Below are positions 48,408 to 57,953 of a stretch of DNA of 64,000 nt, piece by piece. Under the pieces are notes generated by a model that saw only the letters and a program-made list of their open reading frames with translations, searched no databases and was not told where the DNA came from. Made by a program: the position numbers and the translations under genes. Source of the stretch: Pseudoalteromonas byunsanensis (lineage in GTDB: Bacteria > Pseudomonadota > Gammaproteobacteria > Enterobacterales > Alteromonadaceae); contig NZ_MNAN01000035.1 of NCBI RefSeq assembly GCF_001854475.1, positions 343,460-407,459 on the forward strand, written 5' to 3'. How positions within the stretch are numbered: position 1 is the stretch's first letter; each line of letters starts with the position of its first letter.

Positions 48408-49060
48408 TCTTTTACTTCTTGAGTACTTAGGTAGATCTGCATACGTTCATTATTGCTAGAAGATGTGCTTATAGTAAAACGTTTGAACCAGCTTTGCTCA
48501 AATAGTTTTTTACTGACGACTCGCCAGTTCGTTTCATCAAATTCATCAGAGCTGCCATTGGGAACAAGTTCCATTTGGCAAACTGTAGACTTACAACCAT
48601 AGCTTTGCAGAACTAGTATGTGGCTTAAATCATTTAGATAAAGAAAATCATTAATCAACAACTCCAACTCATCAGCCCACAGTGCATCGCGAGTTTCTTG
48701 CTGATATTGTTGTGATAATACAGTACTTAAATCACCATTAGCGACTTGTATAGCGCCAGGCTTATCTGTTTGCTGCTGAGCATCTAAAAGCTGCTGTTTT
48801 AGCTTAAGGTTCTGCTCATTTAATCGTGCAATAGTGCTGTTTAGAGTCTCTATTTGTGCCGCGATTTGTGGCTGCTCGAAGGCTGTTTGTACGGAGGATT
48901 GCTGTGATTTACCCTGAGTGTGCACATCTGCTGCAATAACGCTCTGCTCCTGTGGTACGGTGTAAATAATTTGAGGGGATGCGCCAAGCCATAGACGTTC
49001 CACCATCATCCCCAATGCGAAGGCCATTAGCAATAAAACAATTCCTATCAACCCTCGCAT
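48404..49060 (-). CDS. Unknown membrane-anchored coiled-coil protein
   Basis: A 218-residue protein with one N-terminal membrane segment (about 4-20), a predicted periplasmic coiled coil (about 65-95, IETLNSTIARLNEQNLKLKQQL), and a C-terminal globular domain. The latter has a cysteine pair in YGCKSTVCQMEL (about 154-165) that could form a disulfide. I do not recognise the family. It overlaps the convergent xseA by four bases and follows cysE by ten bases, so it is likely co-transcribed with cysE. Confidence 0.8.
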   Translation of the reverse strand: MRGLIGIVLLLMAFALGMMVERLWLGASPQIIYTVPQEQSVIAADVHTQGKSQQSSVQTAFEQPQIAAQIETLNSTIARLNEQNLKLKQQLLDAQQQTDKPGAIQVANGDLSTVLSQQYQQETRDALWADELELLINDFLYLNDLSHILVLQSYGCKSTVCQMELVPNGSSDEFDETNWRVVSKKLFEQSWFKRFTISTSSSNNERMQIYLSTQEVKD

Positions 49061-49070
49061 AGTTAGTCCT

Positions 49071-49892
49071 TTAGATCATTGCACTAGTTTGCGATTCGTT
49101 CTTCGGGTCGTCGTTATCTTCTAAGAAATTTTGATTCATACTCTCTGCGGGGCAAGGACTACAAGGCTTACCAACCACTTTAGCCGGTACCCCAACCACA
49201 GTTGTGTGCGGAGCTACTGGGCTTAATACCACTGAGCCGGCTCCTATCCGAGCACCTTCACCAACTTCAATATTACCTAGTACTTTTGCACCAGCACCTA
49301 TAAGTACACCGGCTCTGATCTTCGGATGTCGATCTCCTTGCTCATTACCCGTACCACCAAGCGTCACTGATTGTAAGATAGAAACATTGTCCTCAATGAG
49401 TGCCGTTTCTCCAATCACAATACCTGTTGCGTGGTCGAACATGATACCGTGACCGACTTTACACGCAGGGTGAATGTCCACACCAAATACTTCAGACGTT
49501 CGACTTTGAATAAATCGTGCTAGTTCTTTGCGGTTTTGTCGCCATAAGCAATGCGCCAATCTATGTGCTTGAATGGCGTGGAAGCCTTTAAGGTTTAACA
49601 TCACAGTAAGGTAACTATCCGCCGCTGGGTCTCTGTCTTTAACCGCTTTAATGTCATAAGCAACATGGGTGAGCATATTGTCACAATCAACAAAGGCTTG
49701 ATCAAATAACTCACGAATCGTAAATGCTGATACCACCGCATCGGCCAATTTATTAGCCACAATAAAACTTAGGGCAGCGCCCAGACATTCATGATTCAAA
49801 ATACTTGAATATACATGACTGGCTAGCAATGGCTCGTGGCTAACAAGCTCTTTTGCTTCGGCGCGAAGTTGTTGCCATATTTCATGACGCAT
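49071..49892 (-). CDS. cysE: Serine O-acetyltransferase
   Basis: Acetylates serine with acetyl-CoA, first step of cysteine synthesis; normally feedback-inhibited by cysteine. About 273 residues with an N-terminal helical domain (about 1-135) and the left-handed beta-helix hexapeptide domain (about 140-250). Catalytic Asp/His are in FDHATGIVIGE (near 152), with SILQSVTLGGTG and IGAGAKVLGNIEVGEGARIGAGS. The ATG at 49892 is preceded by AAAGGT; an in-frame TTG at 49910 is unlikely. A perfect 16-base palindrome lies upstream. Confidence 0.96.
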   Translation of the reverse strand: MRHEIWQQLRAEAKELVSHEPLLASHVYSSILNHECLGAALSFIVANKLADAVVSAFTIRELFDQAFVDCDNMLTHVAYDIKAVKDRDPAADSYLTVMLNLKGFHAIQAHRLAHCLWRQNRKELARFIQSRTSEVFGVDIHPACKVGHGIMFDHATGIVIGETALIEDNVSILQSVTLGGTGNEQGDRHPKIRAGVLIGAGAKVLGNIEVGEGARIGAGSVVLSPVAPHTTVVGVPAKVVGKPCSPCPAESMNQNFLEDNDDPKNESQTSAMI

Positions 49893-49936
49893 AGCGATAC
49901 CTTTATTCAAATTAATACCGGAGATTCTAACGACAA

Positions 49937-49952
49937 AACACCTATAGGTGTT
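49937..49952. promoter_or_regulatory. Perfect 16-bp palindrome upstream of cysE
   Basis: AACACCTATAGGTGTT lies 45-60 bases before the cysE start, where an operator would sit. I could not match it to a known regulator: it is not CysB-like, MetJ-like or IscR-like, and only one copy is seen where NrdR would normally have two. Confidence 0.55.
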
Positions 49953-50035
49953 ACCGTAATAAAAAACTATATAGTAATTAGTTATAACAAAGTGCTATTT
50001 GCCGCGCAACGTACGCTTATAACAGCTTGACAATT

Positions 50036-50065
50036 AAAAAAGCCGCACGTTTAGTGCGGCTTTAA
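50036..50065 (-). terminator. Terminator of the M16 peptidase gene
   Basis: AAAGCCGCAC/GTGCGGCTTT stem with a TAAA loop, followed on the minus strand by a T6 run. Confidence 0.9.
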
Positions 50066-50087
50066 TTAATCAATCACAGAATGTCGT

Positions 50088-52955
50088 TTATTCAAACACT
50101 GAGCTAACTTCAAGTACTTCAATATTCTGCTTTGGAATATCTAACTTGTATGATGCTAAGTGCTTGTCTTCTTGTAGTAATTGCTCTGGCTTTTCAGAAT
50201 TGTAGCTCAACGGTGAAGACGTTTCTTGTGCTAAACGTTGCGCCATATCTTTACCATCTCCCGTTACAAATACGTATTGAATATGTTCCGTTTGCAGATT
50301 CTCTCGGATCACACGGTTTACATCTTCAACGCTCAAACCGGCCAATTGCTTGCGTACATAATCAACGAACCCTTCAATATTATAAAATTGACTGTCCATC
50401 GCGTAGCCAAGTTGACGGTCCTGACTTGAAACAAGCTGTGCCACATAATTGGTTAGGAAGTTTCGAGTTGCTGCAAAGTCCGCTTCACTCATTCCCTCTT
50501 TTATGAGTTTATCTAACTCGAATAAAGCCACACGAGTTGCAAAATGCGCGTCATTGTTAGAACGTAATGGACGTAGCCAAACCTGGAATATTTGTTCAGA
50601 ACGGCCAAGGTTTGCATCTGGTACCGTCTGGAACATACCGCGAGGGAAGTACTCAATGTATGCGTAATCACCGTAGTTCATACCGCGAGCTTCACGAATA
50701 CGTTGATACAAGAAGCTGTTTGAGTTTCTGTGCTCGCCAAAATACGAACGAACTAACCAAAGTGCGGTCCAGTCTTTATGACTACGAATAGTATCAATCG
50801 GGAAACCAAACGATACCGCCGTTGATTTAGCACTTTTTTCAATGATGGTGGCATGACGGCCATGCAAAGCTGGCGCATCAGGGATGTTTAAACGTGTTTC
50901 ATCACCTTTAGGTAGCTTAGCTAAATCCGTGAACAATTTCGCTTTAACATCCTCAGGCATTGCACCTGTGATACCAACATTAAGTTTAGCCTGAGTTAAC
51001 TGCTGATTATAAAAGGCTTTGACGTCTTCTAATGTTAAGGCTTCAAGATCAGACAAGTCACCGAAGTTATAACTTTCATAAGGGTGTCCTTGATATAATT
51101 TGTGATAAAGCACTTCTTTACCTAACTCTTCATCATTTGATGACTTTAAGCCTGCCTTTATGTTGTCTAGCATTTCTTTTTTCAAGCGACTGAAGTCGTC
51201 AGCTCTAAATCCTGGATTGAGCAACTGCTCACTGATCAAACTATACCATTGATGAATATTGTCTTTATGAACACGGCCACGTAATGACAACATTTCTTTA
51301 TCAATTTGATAGTTGAAAGACCCGGCAATTGGATACAAAGCCTTTTGAATTTCTTTGTATGCCTTACTCTGAGAACCGCCGTTGGCAATCATCGCCGCGG
51401 TCATCGCTGCTAGCCCTTTTTTACCCGCAGGATCTGCCGCCGCACCAGTGTAAAATAGTAGGTTTACGTCAACAAGCGGTGAACTATTACTTTTATCAAC
51501 AACATTAAAGTGACGTTTAACTGGTTGATTTGCTTCATCAACGATTGCCTGCAGTGACACTTCTTTATCAAAACCATCGATTGATGCAAGTGCAGACATG
51601 GTCACGGTTGTGCGGTTAGAATCCACAAAGTATTTGTTAGCAATCGCTTTGATATCCTCAGCAGAGATGGCATCCGCCGTAGCATAAAGTTGATTAATAA
51701 CTTCTGGGTCTCGCTCAAAATGCATATATTCGGCTAACCTTGAAGCGATGGCCCCAGATGAGTCTAACCCATTAATAAAGCTATATTTTCTATTTGATTT
51801 CAGAGCATTTAACTTGTCTTCATTGACAAGCTCTGTGCGCGCTTTAGCATAAGTTTGATTGATGGCGTCACGTACCGTGGCTAAATCTTCTGCGTTTTCA
51901 ACTTTCACAAATACATGAAGTAGACCTGGATCTTTAGTTTCTGGGTTGTAAGTAAGCATTTGACTAGCTATTTGCTTCTCTACCACTAACTGCTGATACA
52001 GGTCAGAAGTTTCTGAGAAGTAAAGATCTGAGATGAGATCAAGCGCAGCTCTGTCTTTAGTTTCGCTCTGCCATGCAGCACCTTTGTAGGATACGAGTAG
52101 CCAATGACCTGGTAAACCTTCACTTTGTTTGTGTACGTATTTAGGTGCGCTCTGCTTAGGCTCTTGTGGCACCTTTGAGACATAGTCACCACGCTCCCAA
52201 TCACCCCAGTGCTTCTTCACCATAGCAATAGTTTCTTGTGGGTCCACATCACCCACAATAACTAAGGAAACATATTCAGGGTTATAAAAGCGCTCAAAGA
52301 AAGTTTGTCCATAAGCCATTTGATCTGGCATTGCTTCAATGTCTTCAAAAAAGCCCATGGTAGTGTGCTTATATGTGTGCTTATCAAAAGCCTCTTTACG
52401 CGCCGCAGATAACAACTGACGTAGTGGGTTCGCATTATTCTTTAAATACTCTCCTTTTACCGTCAATGCCTCTGTACGAAATTGTGCTTCGGTGTATGTC
52501 AGATTTTGAAAAATATCAGCTTCTATCTCTAATACTTTATCTAAATGCTGCTTAGAAAAACTCAGATAGTAGTTAGTATAATCGTTGGTGGTATAAGCAC
52601 GGTTGTCCACCCCAGAGTTTTTCAAAATATCTGCATAAACATCTTTTGGATATTTTTTTGAGCCTTTGAACATCATATGTTCAAAGAAATGGGCAAACCC
52701 CGTGCGGCCCGATTCAACTTCATCTCGTGAACCAACCGATACAGGAATGTGCACTGAAACTACGTCTGGATAGTCTGTTTTAACCACCATGACACGCAAG
52801 CCATTTTCTAACTCTTCTAATACGTAGTCTTGAGAAAATACTTTATTATTTGTTTGCTTTTGTACGGTATTGACCGTCTGGTTATCTGCATTGCTAACAC
52901 AGCCTGCCAAAGCAAACGTTACAGCAAGGCTGGTTGCCAAAAGTTTAAATTTCAT
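50088..52955 (-). CDS. M16-family zinc metallopeptidase, lipoprotein
   Basis: A 955-residue insulinase/pitrilysin-family peptidase with a lipoprotein signal (MKFKLLATSLAVTFALAGC, lipobox LAGC, Cys19), so lipid-anchored in the envelope. The active N-terminal half carries the inverted zinc motif HFFEH (about 88-92) and the third ligand Glu in LTVKGEYL. The second half repeats the fold without zinc ligands. Likely degrades peptides in the periplasm or at the outer membrane. AGGGAACACT precedes the start. It is divergent from the MTHFR-like gene. Confidence 0.93.
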   Translation of the reverse strand: MKFKLLATSLAVTFALAGCVSNADNQTVNTVQKQTNNKVFSQDYVLEELENGLRVMVVKTDYPDVVSVHIPVSVGSRDEVESGRTGFAHFFEHMMFKGSKKYPKDVYADILKNSGVDNRAYTTNDYTNYYLSFSKQHLDKVLEIEADIFQNLTYTEAQFRTEALTVKGEYLKNNANPLRQLLSAARKEAFDKHTYKHTTMGFFEDIEAMPDQMAYGQTFFERFYNPEYVSLVIVGDVDPQETIAMVKKHWGDWERGDYVSKVPQEPKQSAPKYVHKQSEGLPGHWLLVSYKGAAWQSETKDRAALDLISDLYFSETSDLYQQLVVEKQIASQMLTYNPETKDPGLLHVFVKVENAEDLATVRDAINQTYAKARTELVNEDKLNALKSNRKYSFINGLDSSGAIASRLAEYMHFERDPEVINQLYATADAISAEDIKAIANKYFVDSNRTTVTMSALASIDGFDKEVSLQAIVDEANQPVKRHFNVVDKSNSSPLVDVNLLFYTGAAADPAGKKGLAAMTAAMIANGGSQSKAYKEIQKALYPIAGSFNYQIDKEMLSLRGRVHKDNIHQWYSLISEQLLNPGFRADDFSRLKKEMLDNIKAGLKSSNDEELGKEVLYHKLYQGHPYESYNFGDLSDLEALTLEDVKAFYNQQLTQAKLNVGITGAMPEDVKAKLFTDLAKLPKGDETRLNIPDAPALHGRHATIIEKSAKSTAVSFGFPIDTIRSHKDWTALWLVRSYFGEHRNSNSFLYQRIREARGMNYGDYAYIEYFPRGMFQTVPDANLGRSEQIFQVWLRPLRSNNDAHFATRVALFELDKLIKEGMSEADFAATRNFLTNYVAQLVSSQDRQLGYAMDSQFYNIEGFVDYVRKQLAGLSVEDVNRVIRENLQTEHIQYVFVTGDGKDMAQRLAQETSSPLSYNSEKPEQLLQEDKHLASYKLDIPKQNIEVLEVSSVFE

Positions 52956-53153
52956 AGTGTTCCCTGAACTTGTTATCTTTTATTGCACTGTCACGGTTGT
53001 TAAGTGCTTATTTCAAAGACCATTATGCAATAATTTTTTATTCCGTTGACATTTATGAGCAAAAATTCTGTAAACAAATATGTTAACAACACAATAAAAG
53101 CCAACCTCAAGTTGAATTTAATTCATATTCGTTGAATAACTTTCAATAAAAAA

Positions 53154-53177
53154 ATCTATCTAGACGTCTAAATGGCT
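53154..53177 (+). promoter_or_regulatory. MetJ operator (three tandem met boxes)
   Basis: A perfect met box AGACGTCT at 53162-53169 is flanked by ATCTATCT (4 of 8 matches) and AAATGGCT (5 of 8). MetJ binds tandem eight-base boxes of this consensus. It covers the spacer before a -10-like TATTAT at 53182-53187, where repressor binding would block transcription of the MTHFR-like gene. Confidence 0.75.
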
Positions 53178-53222
53178 GCTATATTATCCTGTATCGACAC
53201 ACATTGAGCTGGGATGAGGATC

Positions 53223-54179
53223 ATGGCGTTATCACTGCAAGAGAAAATATTAGACCCAAACCAAGGGGTATACTTAATCGGAACTACTCCCCCTAAAGTA
53301 GATACCGATAGTACGAAACTAAAAAGCATTGCCAAAAAACTGCTCGGTCGCTTACATGAAATTGAATATGATGGTGTGGTCATTTACGACATTCAAGACG
53401 AAAGTAGTCGTACACAAGTGCCGCGTCCTTTTCCGTTTAAGCATACTGTCGATCCATGTGAATATTCTCAACTGATCAGTGAGCTGTCACAGTTGGATGT
53501 CATCACTTATAAAAGTGTGGCACAACGTGAAGCCAGCGAATTTAGTGACTGGTTAGATGACACTAAAAAACAATACGGTCTGAAAAACTTGGTCTTGGTC
53601 GGCAGTCCGTCATCAACGGGTGATATCAAACTGAGTTTATCTGAAGCCTATGCAACCTTGGCAGCACATCAAGAGAAGTTCTTCTTAGGTGGTGTCACCA
53701 TTGCTGAGCGTCATGCTAGCAAACGTAACGAGCACGAAAGGTTATTGGAGAAAACTACCCAAGGGTGCGAATTTTTTATCTCTCAGGCTGTTTATAATGC
53801 TCAGGCAACTATAGATTTAATCACCAGCTATGCGCGTTCGTGTAAACAACAAGGTCTTACACCTAAACGCATCATTTTGACCTTTACACCGTGTGGTGGA
53901 GAGAAAACGCTCGACTTTATGCAGTGGTTGGGGATCTCAGTACCAGAGGCGACCAAGTGGCGCATGCTAGATGCCGATAATTCACTAAGCGAGTCTATTC
54001 GTATTTGTCGTGAAAACCTCGACCAGATCTTAAGAAGCTGCGCTCATTTAGATGTGCCATTGGGTTTAAACATTGAGAGTTTAACAAATCGAAAAGAAGA
54101 AATTGACGCTTCCATTAACTTATATCGCCTTCTAAAAGCAACGATGGAACTCACGCTTGCAGAAAAACAAATCGCATAA
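53223..54179 (+). CDS. Methylenetetrahydrofolate reductase-like protein, MetJ-regulated
   Basis: A 318-residue TIM-barrel protein distantly related to MetF. Family-like parts are the N-terminal YLIGTTPPK (about 14-22), KNLVLVGSPSS (about 119-129), FFLGGVTIAERH (about 153-164), and QGCEFFISQAVYNAQATIDLI (about 180-200), which matches the MetF barrel. The catalytic Glu of the MetF EFFPP motif is replaced (GTTPP), so it may not be an ordinary reductase. The MetJ operator puts it in the methionine regulon. The start may be 53214 or, more likely, 53223. A terminator follows. Confidence 0.82.
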   Translation: MALSLQEKILDPNQGVYLIGTTPPKVDTDSTKLKSIAKKLLGRLHEIEYDGVVIYDIQDESSRTQVPRPFPFKHTVDPCEYSQLISELSQLDVITYKSVAQREASEFSDWLDDTKKQYGLKNLVLVGSPSSTGDIKLSLSEAYATLAAHQEKFFLGGVTIAERHASKRNEHERLLEKTTQGCEFFISQAVYNAQATIDLITSYARSCKQQGLTPKRIILTFTPCGGEKTLDFMQWLGISVPEATKWRMLDADNSLSESIRICRENLDQILRSCAHLDVPLGLNIESLTNRKEEIDASINLYRLLKATMELTLAEKQIA

Positions 54180-54182
54180 CAA

Positions 54183-54209
54183 GAAAAGCACAATTAAGTG
54201 CTTTTTTTG
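54183..54209 (+). terminator. Terminator of the MTHFR-like gene
   Basis: AAAAGCAC/GTGCTTTT stem around AATTAA, with a T7 tail; it also faces the convergent helicase gene. Confidence 0.9.
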
Positions 54210-54228
54210 TCTGTCTTTAATGAATAAA

Positions 54229-55458
54229 TTAGCGACGGCGCGTTGAACGTTTATTTAATATGCGCTTTTTATCTCTTTGCTTACGAGACTTAGTAGAGTT
54301 TTTACGGTTATCTTTGGGCTCTTTAGTTAAATCAGGCTCATAACCTGCAAGCCATTGTGGAGTAAGTCGTTCATCCAACAACACTTCTATCTCCTCTAAT
54401 AACCATTGCTCATCAATACTGACCAAAGAAATTGCATGTCCAGCATTACCCGCTCGCCCCGTACGACCTATACGGTGAATATAATCCTCAGCGACATAAG
54501 GAAGCTCGGCATTGATCACATAGTCAAGGTCAACAATATCCAAGCCTCTGGCTGCAACGTCCGTTGCCACCAACACACGTGTTTTACCATTTTTGAATTG
54601 TTCCAGAGCTTTGTCTCTTGCGCCTTGAGACTTGTCGCCATGAATAGCAAGTGTTGCCAACCCATCTTTATTTAGCTCTTTAGCTAAACTATCCGCCATA
54701 TTTTTAGTACGGGTAAATACCAACACCTGTTGCCAGTTGTTTTTGCCAATCAAATGAGACATCAGCTCCCGCTTCCTATCTTCATCCACAGCATAAAACG
54801 CCTGCTCAACTTTTTGTGCGACCGTATTCTCTTTATCTATGCTGATCCGTTTCGGGTCTTTTAACCACTGTTTTACTAAGTTTTGTACCTGCTCATCGAT
54901 GGTGGCAGAAAACAATAAGGTTTGTCGCTGGGGCGGCAAATGGCGCATGACACGTTTTATTTCACCAATAAATCCCATATCCAAAATTCTATCTGCTTCA
55001 TCAAACACTAGGTACTCAACCTGTGCCAGTGATAGCGTCCCTTTTATCAAATGATCAAGTAAACGACCAGGTGTAGCCACAACCACATCCGCTCCCGCTT
55101 TCAATGCCTTTTCTTGGGGCCCAATATTCGCCCCTCCATATAGGCACACCGTCTTTAACGCCGTACATTGTGCATAACTTTGTGTGCTTTGAGCGACTTG
55201 CTGTGCAAGCTCTCTAGTGGGTGTCACGACCAATGCTCTGACACTCCCCAGCTGTTCAGAGCTTGTCAGTAAACGGTGTAGTATTGGCAACATAAAAGCC
55301 GCGGTTTTACCCGTTCCAGTTTGTGCGGTCGCAACTAGGTCATTCCCAGCCAATAAGACCGGAATACACTGTGTTTGCACGGGAGTTGGCGTTGTGAAAT
55401 TGAGTTTATTGAGCGCTTGAACGAGTTCATCTGAAAGAGATAAAGCTTGGAATGACAT
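54229..55458 (-). CDS. DEAD-box ATP-dependent RNA helicase (RhlE-like)
   Basis: A 409-residue RNA helicase starting MSFQALSLSDELVQAL. It has the Q motif (TTPTPVQTQCIP), Walker A ATAQTGTGKT (about 45-54), VFDEADRILDMGF (about 151-163), SAT (about 182), and HRIGRTGRAG (about 326-335), with a short basic tail ending RSTRRR. The layout is RhlE-like, acting in ribosome assembly or RNA turnover. The frame is open to 55500, but the ATG at 55458 opens the recognisable protein. Confidence 0.94.
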   Translation of the reverse strand: MSFQALSLSDELVQALNKLNFTTPTPVQTQCIPVLLAGNDLVATAQTGTGKTAAFMLPILHRLLTSSEQLGSVRALVVTPTRELAQQVAQSTQSYAQCTALKTVCLYGGANIGPQEKALKAGADVVVATPGRLLDHLIKGTLSLAQVEYLVFDEADRILDMGFIGEIKRVMRHLPPQRQTLLFSATIDEQVQNLVKQWLKDPKRISIDKENTVAQKVEQAFYAVDEDRKRELMSHLIGKNNWQQVLVFTRTKNMADSLAKELNKDGLATLAIHGDKSQGARDKALEQFKNGKTRVLVATDVAARGLDIVDLDYVINAELPYVAEDYIHRIGRTGRAGNAGHAISLVSIDEQWLLEEIEVLLDERLTPQWLAGYEPDLTKEPKDNRKNSTKSRKQRDKKRILNKRSTRRR

Positions 55459-55499
55459 GGATAAACCAGATATAAACGAAGATGGTGGGAAGTATAACA

Positions 55500-55527
55500 A
55501 AAGCGCGCAGGGGATGCGCGCTTTAGA
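55500..55527 (-). terminator. Terminator of the DUF3581 gene
   Basis: AAAGCGCGCA/TGCGCGCTTT stem with TCCCC loop; on the minus strand TTGTTA follows. Confidence 0.85.
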
Positions 55528-55536
55528 TATGAGCTA

Positions 55537-56229
55537 TTAAAGTGTGGCTTTTCTATCGTTATAGTAATCAATCAAACCATCCACCATCTCCTGGCAATAG
55601 TCTCGAATACCCGATACCAACATATGCTTTTCACCGTAACCTACCTTTTTGCCTTCACTCAGTAGATTAAAGCGTAAAATGATTTTGCCTCGTTTACCTT
55701 CATAGTTAAATTCTGGCGTCGACGCTTCGAGCTCTAAATTGGTTACATCCAGTTTATCCAAATGAATCGCCATCGACTCATAAATTACCATGGGACGCGC
55801 TGGGTTAATCATAACCTGTTTTTGTGCCATAAGCGGAATGATAACATGGGGGAAGGTAGTCCCAGAGAATTCAACGTAATTCTTTGTCAAGCTATCAATC
55901 AACGTTTGGCACTGGTTATTGGCGCCACCTCTTTTTACCGATAACATCACTTTATCGTTAGAAGTGATATCAAATGCCTCACTTCCCGCAGGAAAGTCTA
56001 ACCTAGATGTTTCATCAACCATTCCTGAAAAGGTAAAGTGCATATTTTCACTGACACCATACTTTGCCAATACCAGTGCAAATAGTAAGTCTCCAGGTAC
56101 ACAGAATTTTTTCGCATCGACATCATGCAAAGGATTAAAATCATCAGCCACACGTTTGGCAAACTCGCTACCTTGCTCACGGCTGATCACAACTTGATCA
56201 CTATCTTGCTGGAAAAATTGACTTAACAT
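55537..56229 (-). CDS. DUF3581 protein
   Basis: A 230-residue cytoplasmic protein of the DUF3581 family, common in marine gammaproteobacteria. The segment AKRVADDFNPLHDVDAKKFCVPGDLLFALVLAKYG (about 24-58) is MaoC/hotdog-like in style, with the N-x-x-H-D layout seen in hydratases, hinting at a hotdog fold. A second half (about 130-215) mirrors it. No function is established. It is flanked by terminators on both sides and so transcribed alone. Confidence 0.85.
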   Translation of the reverse strand: MLSQFFQQDSDQVVISREQGSEFAKRVADDFNPLHDVDAKKFCVPGDLLFALVLAKYGVSENMHFTFSGMVDETSRLDFPAGSEAFDITSNDKVMLSVKRGGANNQCQTLIDSLTKNYVEFSGTTFPHVIIPLMAQKQVMINPARPMVIYESMAIHLDKLDVTNLELEASTPEFNYEGKRGKIILRFNLLSEGKKVGYGEKHMLVSGIRDYCQEMVDGLIDYYNDRKATL

Positions 56230-56317
56230 AGACCTTTTCTTTGACGACTAAAAACCGCGCTATGTTAACAGAATATGGCGTACTAGAGGTCATATCTGTT
56301 TAATTTTATATATAATA

Positions 56318-56350
56318 AAAAAACCACAATTATAAAATTGTGGTTTTTAA
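56318..56350. terminator. Bidirectional terminator after gltX
   Basis: AAAAAACCACAATT/AATTGTGGTTTTT around ATAAA; strong T-run on either strand. It separates gltX from the DUF3581 gene, both on the minus strand. Confidence 0.9.
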
Positions 56351-56371
56351 TATTAATATCAATTAGTTGGA

Positions 56372-57856
56372 TTAGCTTTGAGGAAAGTCTCGATATGCTT
56401 TCTCAAGCTTTTTCGCCTGCTTTTTAGACACACCAATATGTGCCAATGCAACACGCAAGCGAGCTCTAGACAGATCCGAACCTAATATTTCCATCGCATC
56501 AATCACCGATGTTGATGATTGTTTACCAGTAATAGCAACAAAGATTGGTTCTAGAAAATCTTTAATCTTCAACTCATGGAAGTTAGCAACGGCTTTAGCC
56601 GTGGCAAAAATTTCAGACTTATTCCAGCTGCGCAACCCTTCCAACTGCCAAATAAAGAACTGCAATGCTTGGCGCACTGTCTCTTCGTCAGTTTTACCAG
56701 CAGTTAATAGCGTCGGATCATACTCAGGTTGTCCTGAAACGAAGTGTCCTGCCAAATCCACTAAATCAGACAAGGTATTAATGCGTGCTTTCGCCTCAGG
56801 CAGAATACGTGCCAATGTCTGTGCATTAAACTTCCAATCGACAAAACGTTGGATCAGCTCTTCATCAGAAAGATTTTCGCGGATCCACAATCCGTTTAAC
56901 CAACTTAACTTATCTACATCAAATACCGGACCACCGAGAGATACACGTTTCATATCAAAGTGCTCTATCATTTCAGCAAGGGTGAATTTCTCTCGCTCAT
57001 CTGGCATAGACCAACCCATACGGCCAAGATAGTTTAATACCGCTTCAGGTAGGAAGCCCATCTCTTTATAGTAATTGATCGAGGTAGGGTTCTTACGCTT
57101 AGATAGTTTTGACTTATCAGGGTTACGTAATAGCGGCAAATGACCCAGCACCGGAGCTGTCCAACCAAAATCTTCGTATAGTTTTAATAGCTTCGGAGCC
57201 GAGTTGATCCACTCTTCACCACGGAAGATGTGGCTGATTTGCATGTGGTGATCATCCACTACATTCGCTAAGAAATAAGTAGGAAAACCGTCTGCTTTTA
57301 ACAATACTTGCATATCAACGTTTTCCCACGGGATCTCAATCTCGCCTCGTAAGTAATCATTGAATTTAAAGGTGCCTTCAGAGGGGATCTTCATACGAAT
57401 AACATAGGGTTTGCCAGCAGCTAAGTTTTCTTTAACTTGTTCTTCGCTAAGCAATAAACCTCGGCCGTCATACTTAGGGCGTAAACCTTCAGCCATTTGT
57501 TGTTCACGCATCTCATCAAGTTCTTCTGCGGTTGCAAAACAATAGAATGCCTTGTCTTGCTCAACTAGCTGATGGGCATATTTTTTATAAAGATCACTGC
57601 GCTCTGATTGACGGTAAGGGCCAAACTCGCCGCCCACATCTGGACCGTGATCCCAGTTCAACCCTAACCAGCGTAAGCTATCCATTATCGCCTGCTCAGA
57701 CTCTTTTGTACTGCGTACCTGATCAGTATCTTCGATACGTAAAACAAATTCGCCGCCTTGCTGTTTAGCAAAGCAGTAGTTAAAAAGGGCAATATAAGCG
57801 GTACCTAAATGCGGATCACCGGTGGGTGATGGGGCAACACGAGTACGGATAGTCAT
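56372..57856 (-). CDS. gltX: Glutamyl-tRNA synthetase
   Basis: Charges tRNA-Glu. The 494 residues show the class I motif [14 protein letters not shown] (HIGH-like HLGT near 18-21) and the KMSKS-like KLSKRKNP (about 249-256). The C-terminal anticodon-binding domain (about 320-494) includes [15 protein letters not shown]. It lacks the zinc-type cysteines of the E. coli enzyme's SWIM-like region, as in the second GluRS class. The next gene, a glutaredoxin-like one, lies upstream on the same strand. Confidence 0.95.
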   Translation of the reverse strand: MTIRTRVAPSPTGDPHLGTAYIALFNYCFAKQQGGEFVLRIEDTDQVRSTKESEQAIMDSLRWLGLNWDHGPDVGGEFGPYRQSERSDLYKKYAHQLVEQDKAFYCFATAEELDEMREQQMAEGLRPKYDGRGLLLSEEQVKENLAAGKPYVIRMKIPSEGTFKFNDYLRGEIEIPWENVDMQVLLKADGFPTYFLANVVDDHHMQISHIFRGEEWINSAPKLLKLYEDFGWTAPVLGHLPLLRNPDKSKLSKRKNPTSINYYKEMGFLPEAVLNYLGRMGWSMPDEREKFTLAEMIEHFDMKRVSLGGPVFDVDKLSWLNGLWIRENLSDEELIQRFVDWKFNAQTLARILPEAKARINTLSDLVDLAGHFVSGQPEYDPTLLTAGKTDEETVRQALQFFIWQLEGLRSWNKSEIFATAKAVANFHELKIKDFLEPIFVAITGKQSSTSVIDAMEILGSDLSRARLRVALAHIGVSKKQAKKLEKAYRDFPQS

Positions 57857-57953
57857 GGTGTTTCTCTTTAAATGTCTGACAATAGATTATGGGCGGCTAT
57901 GCTAGCATAACCGCGGGGTATCTCAAACGCTCTACGGCGTTTACAACGGTAAA

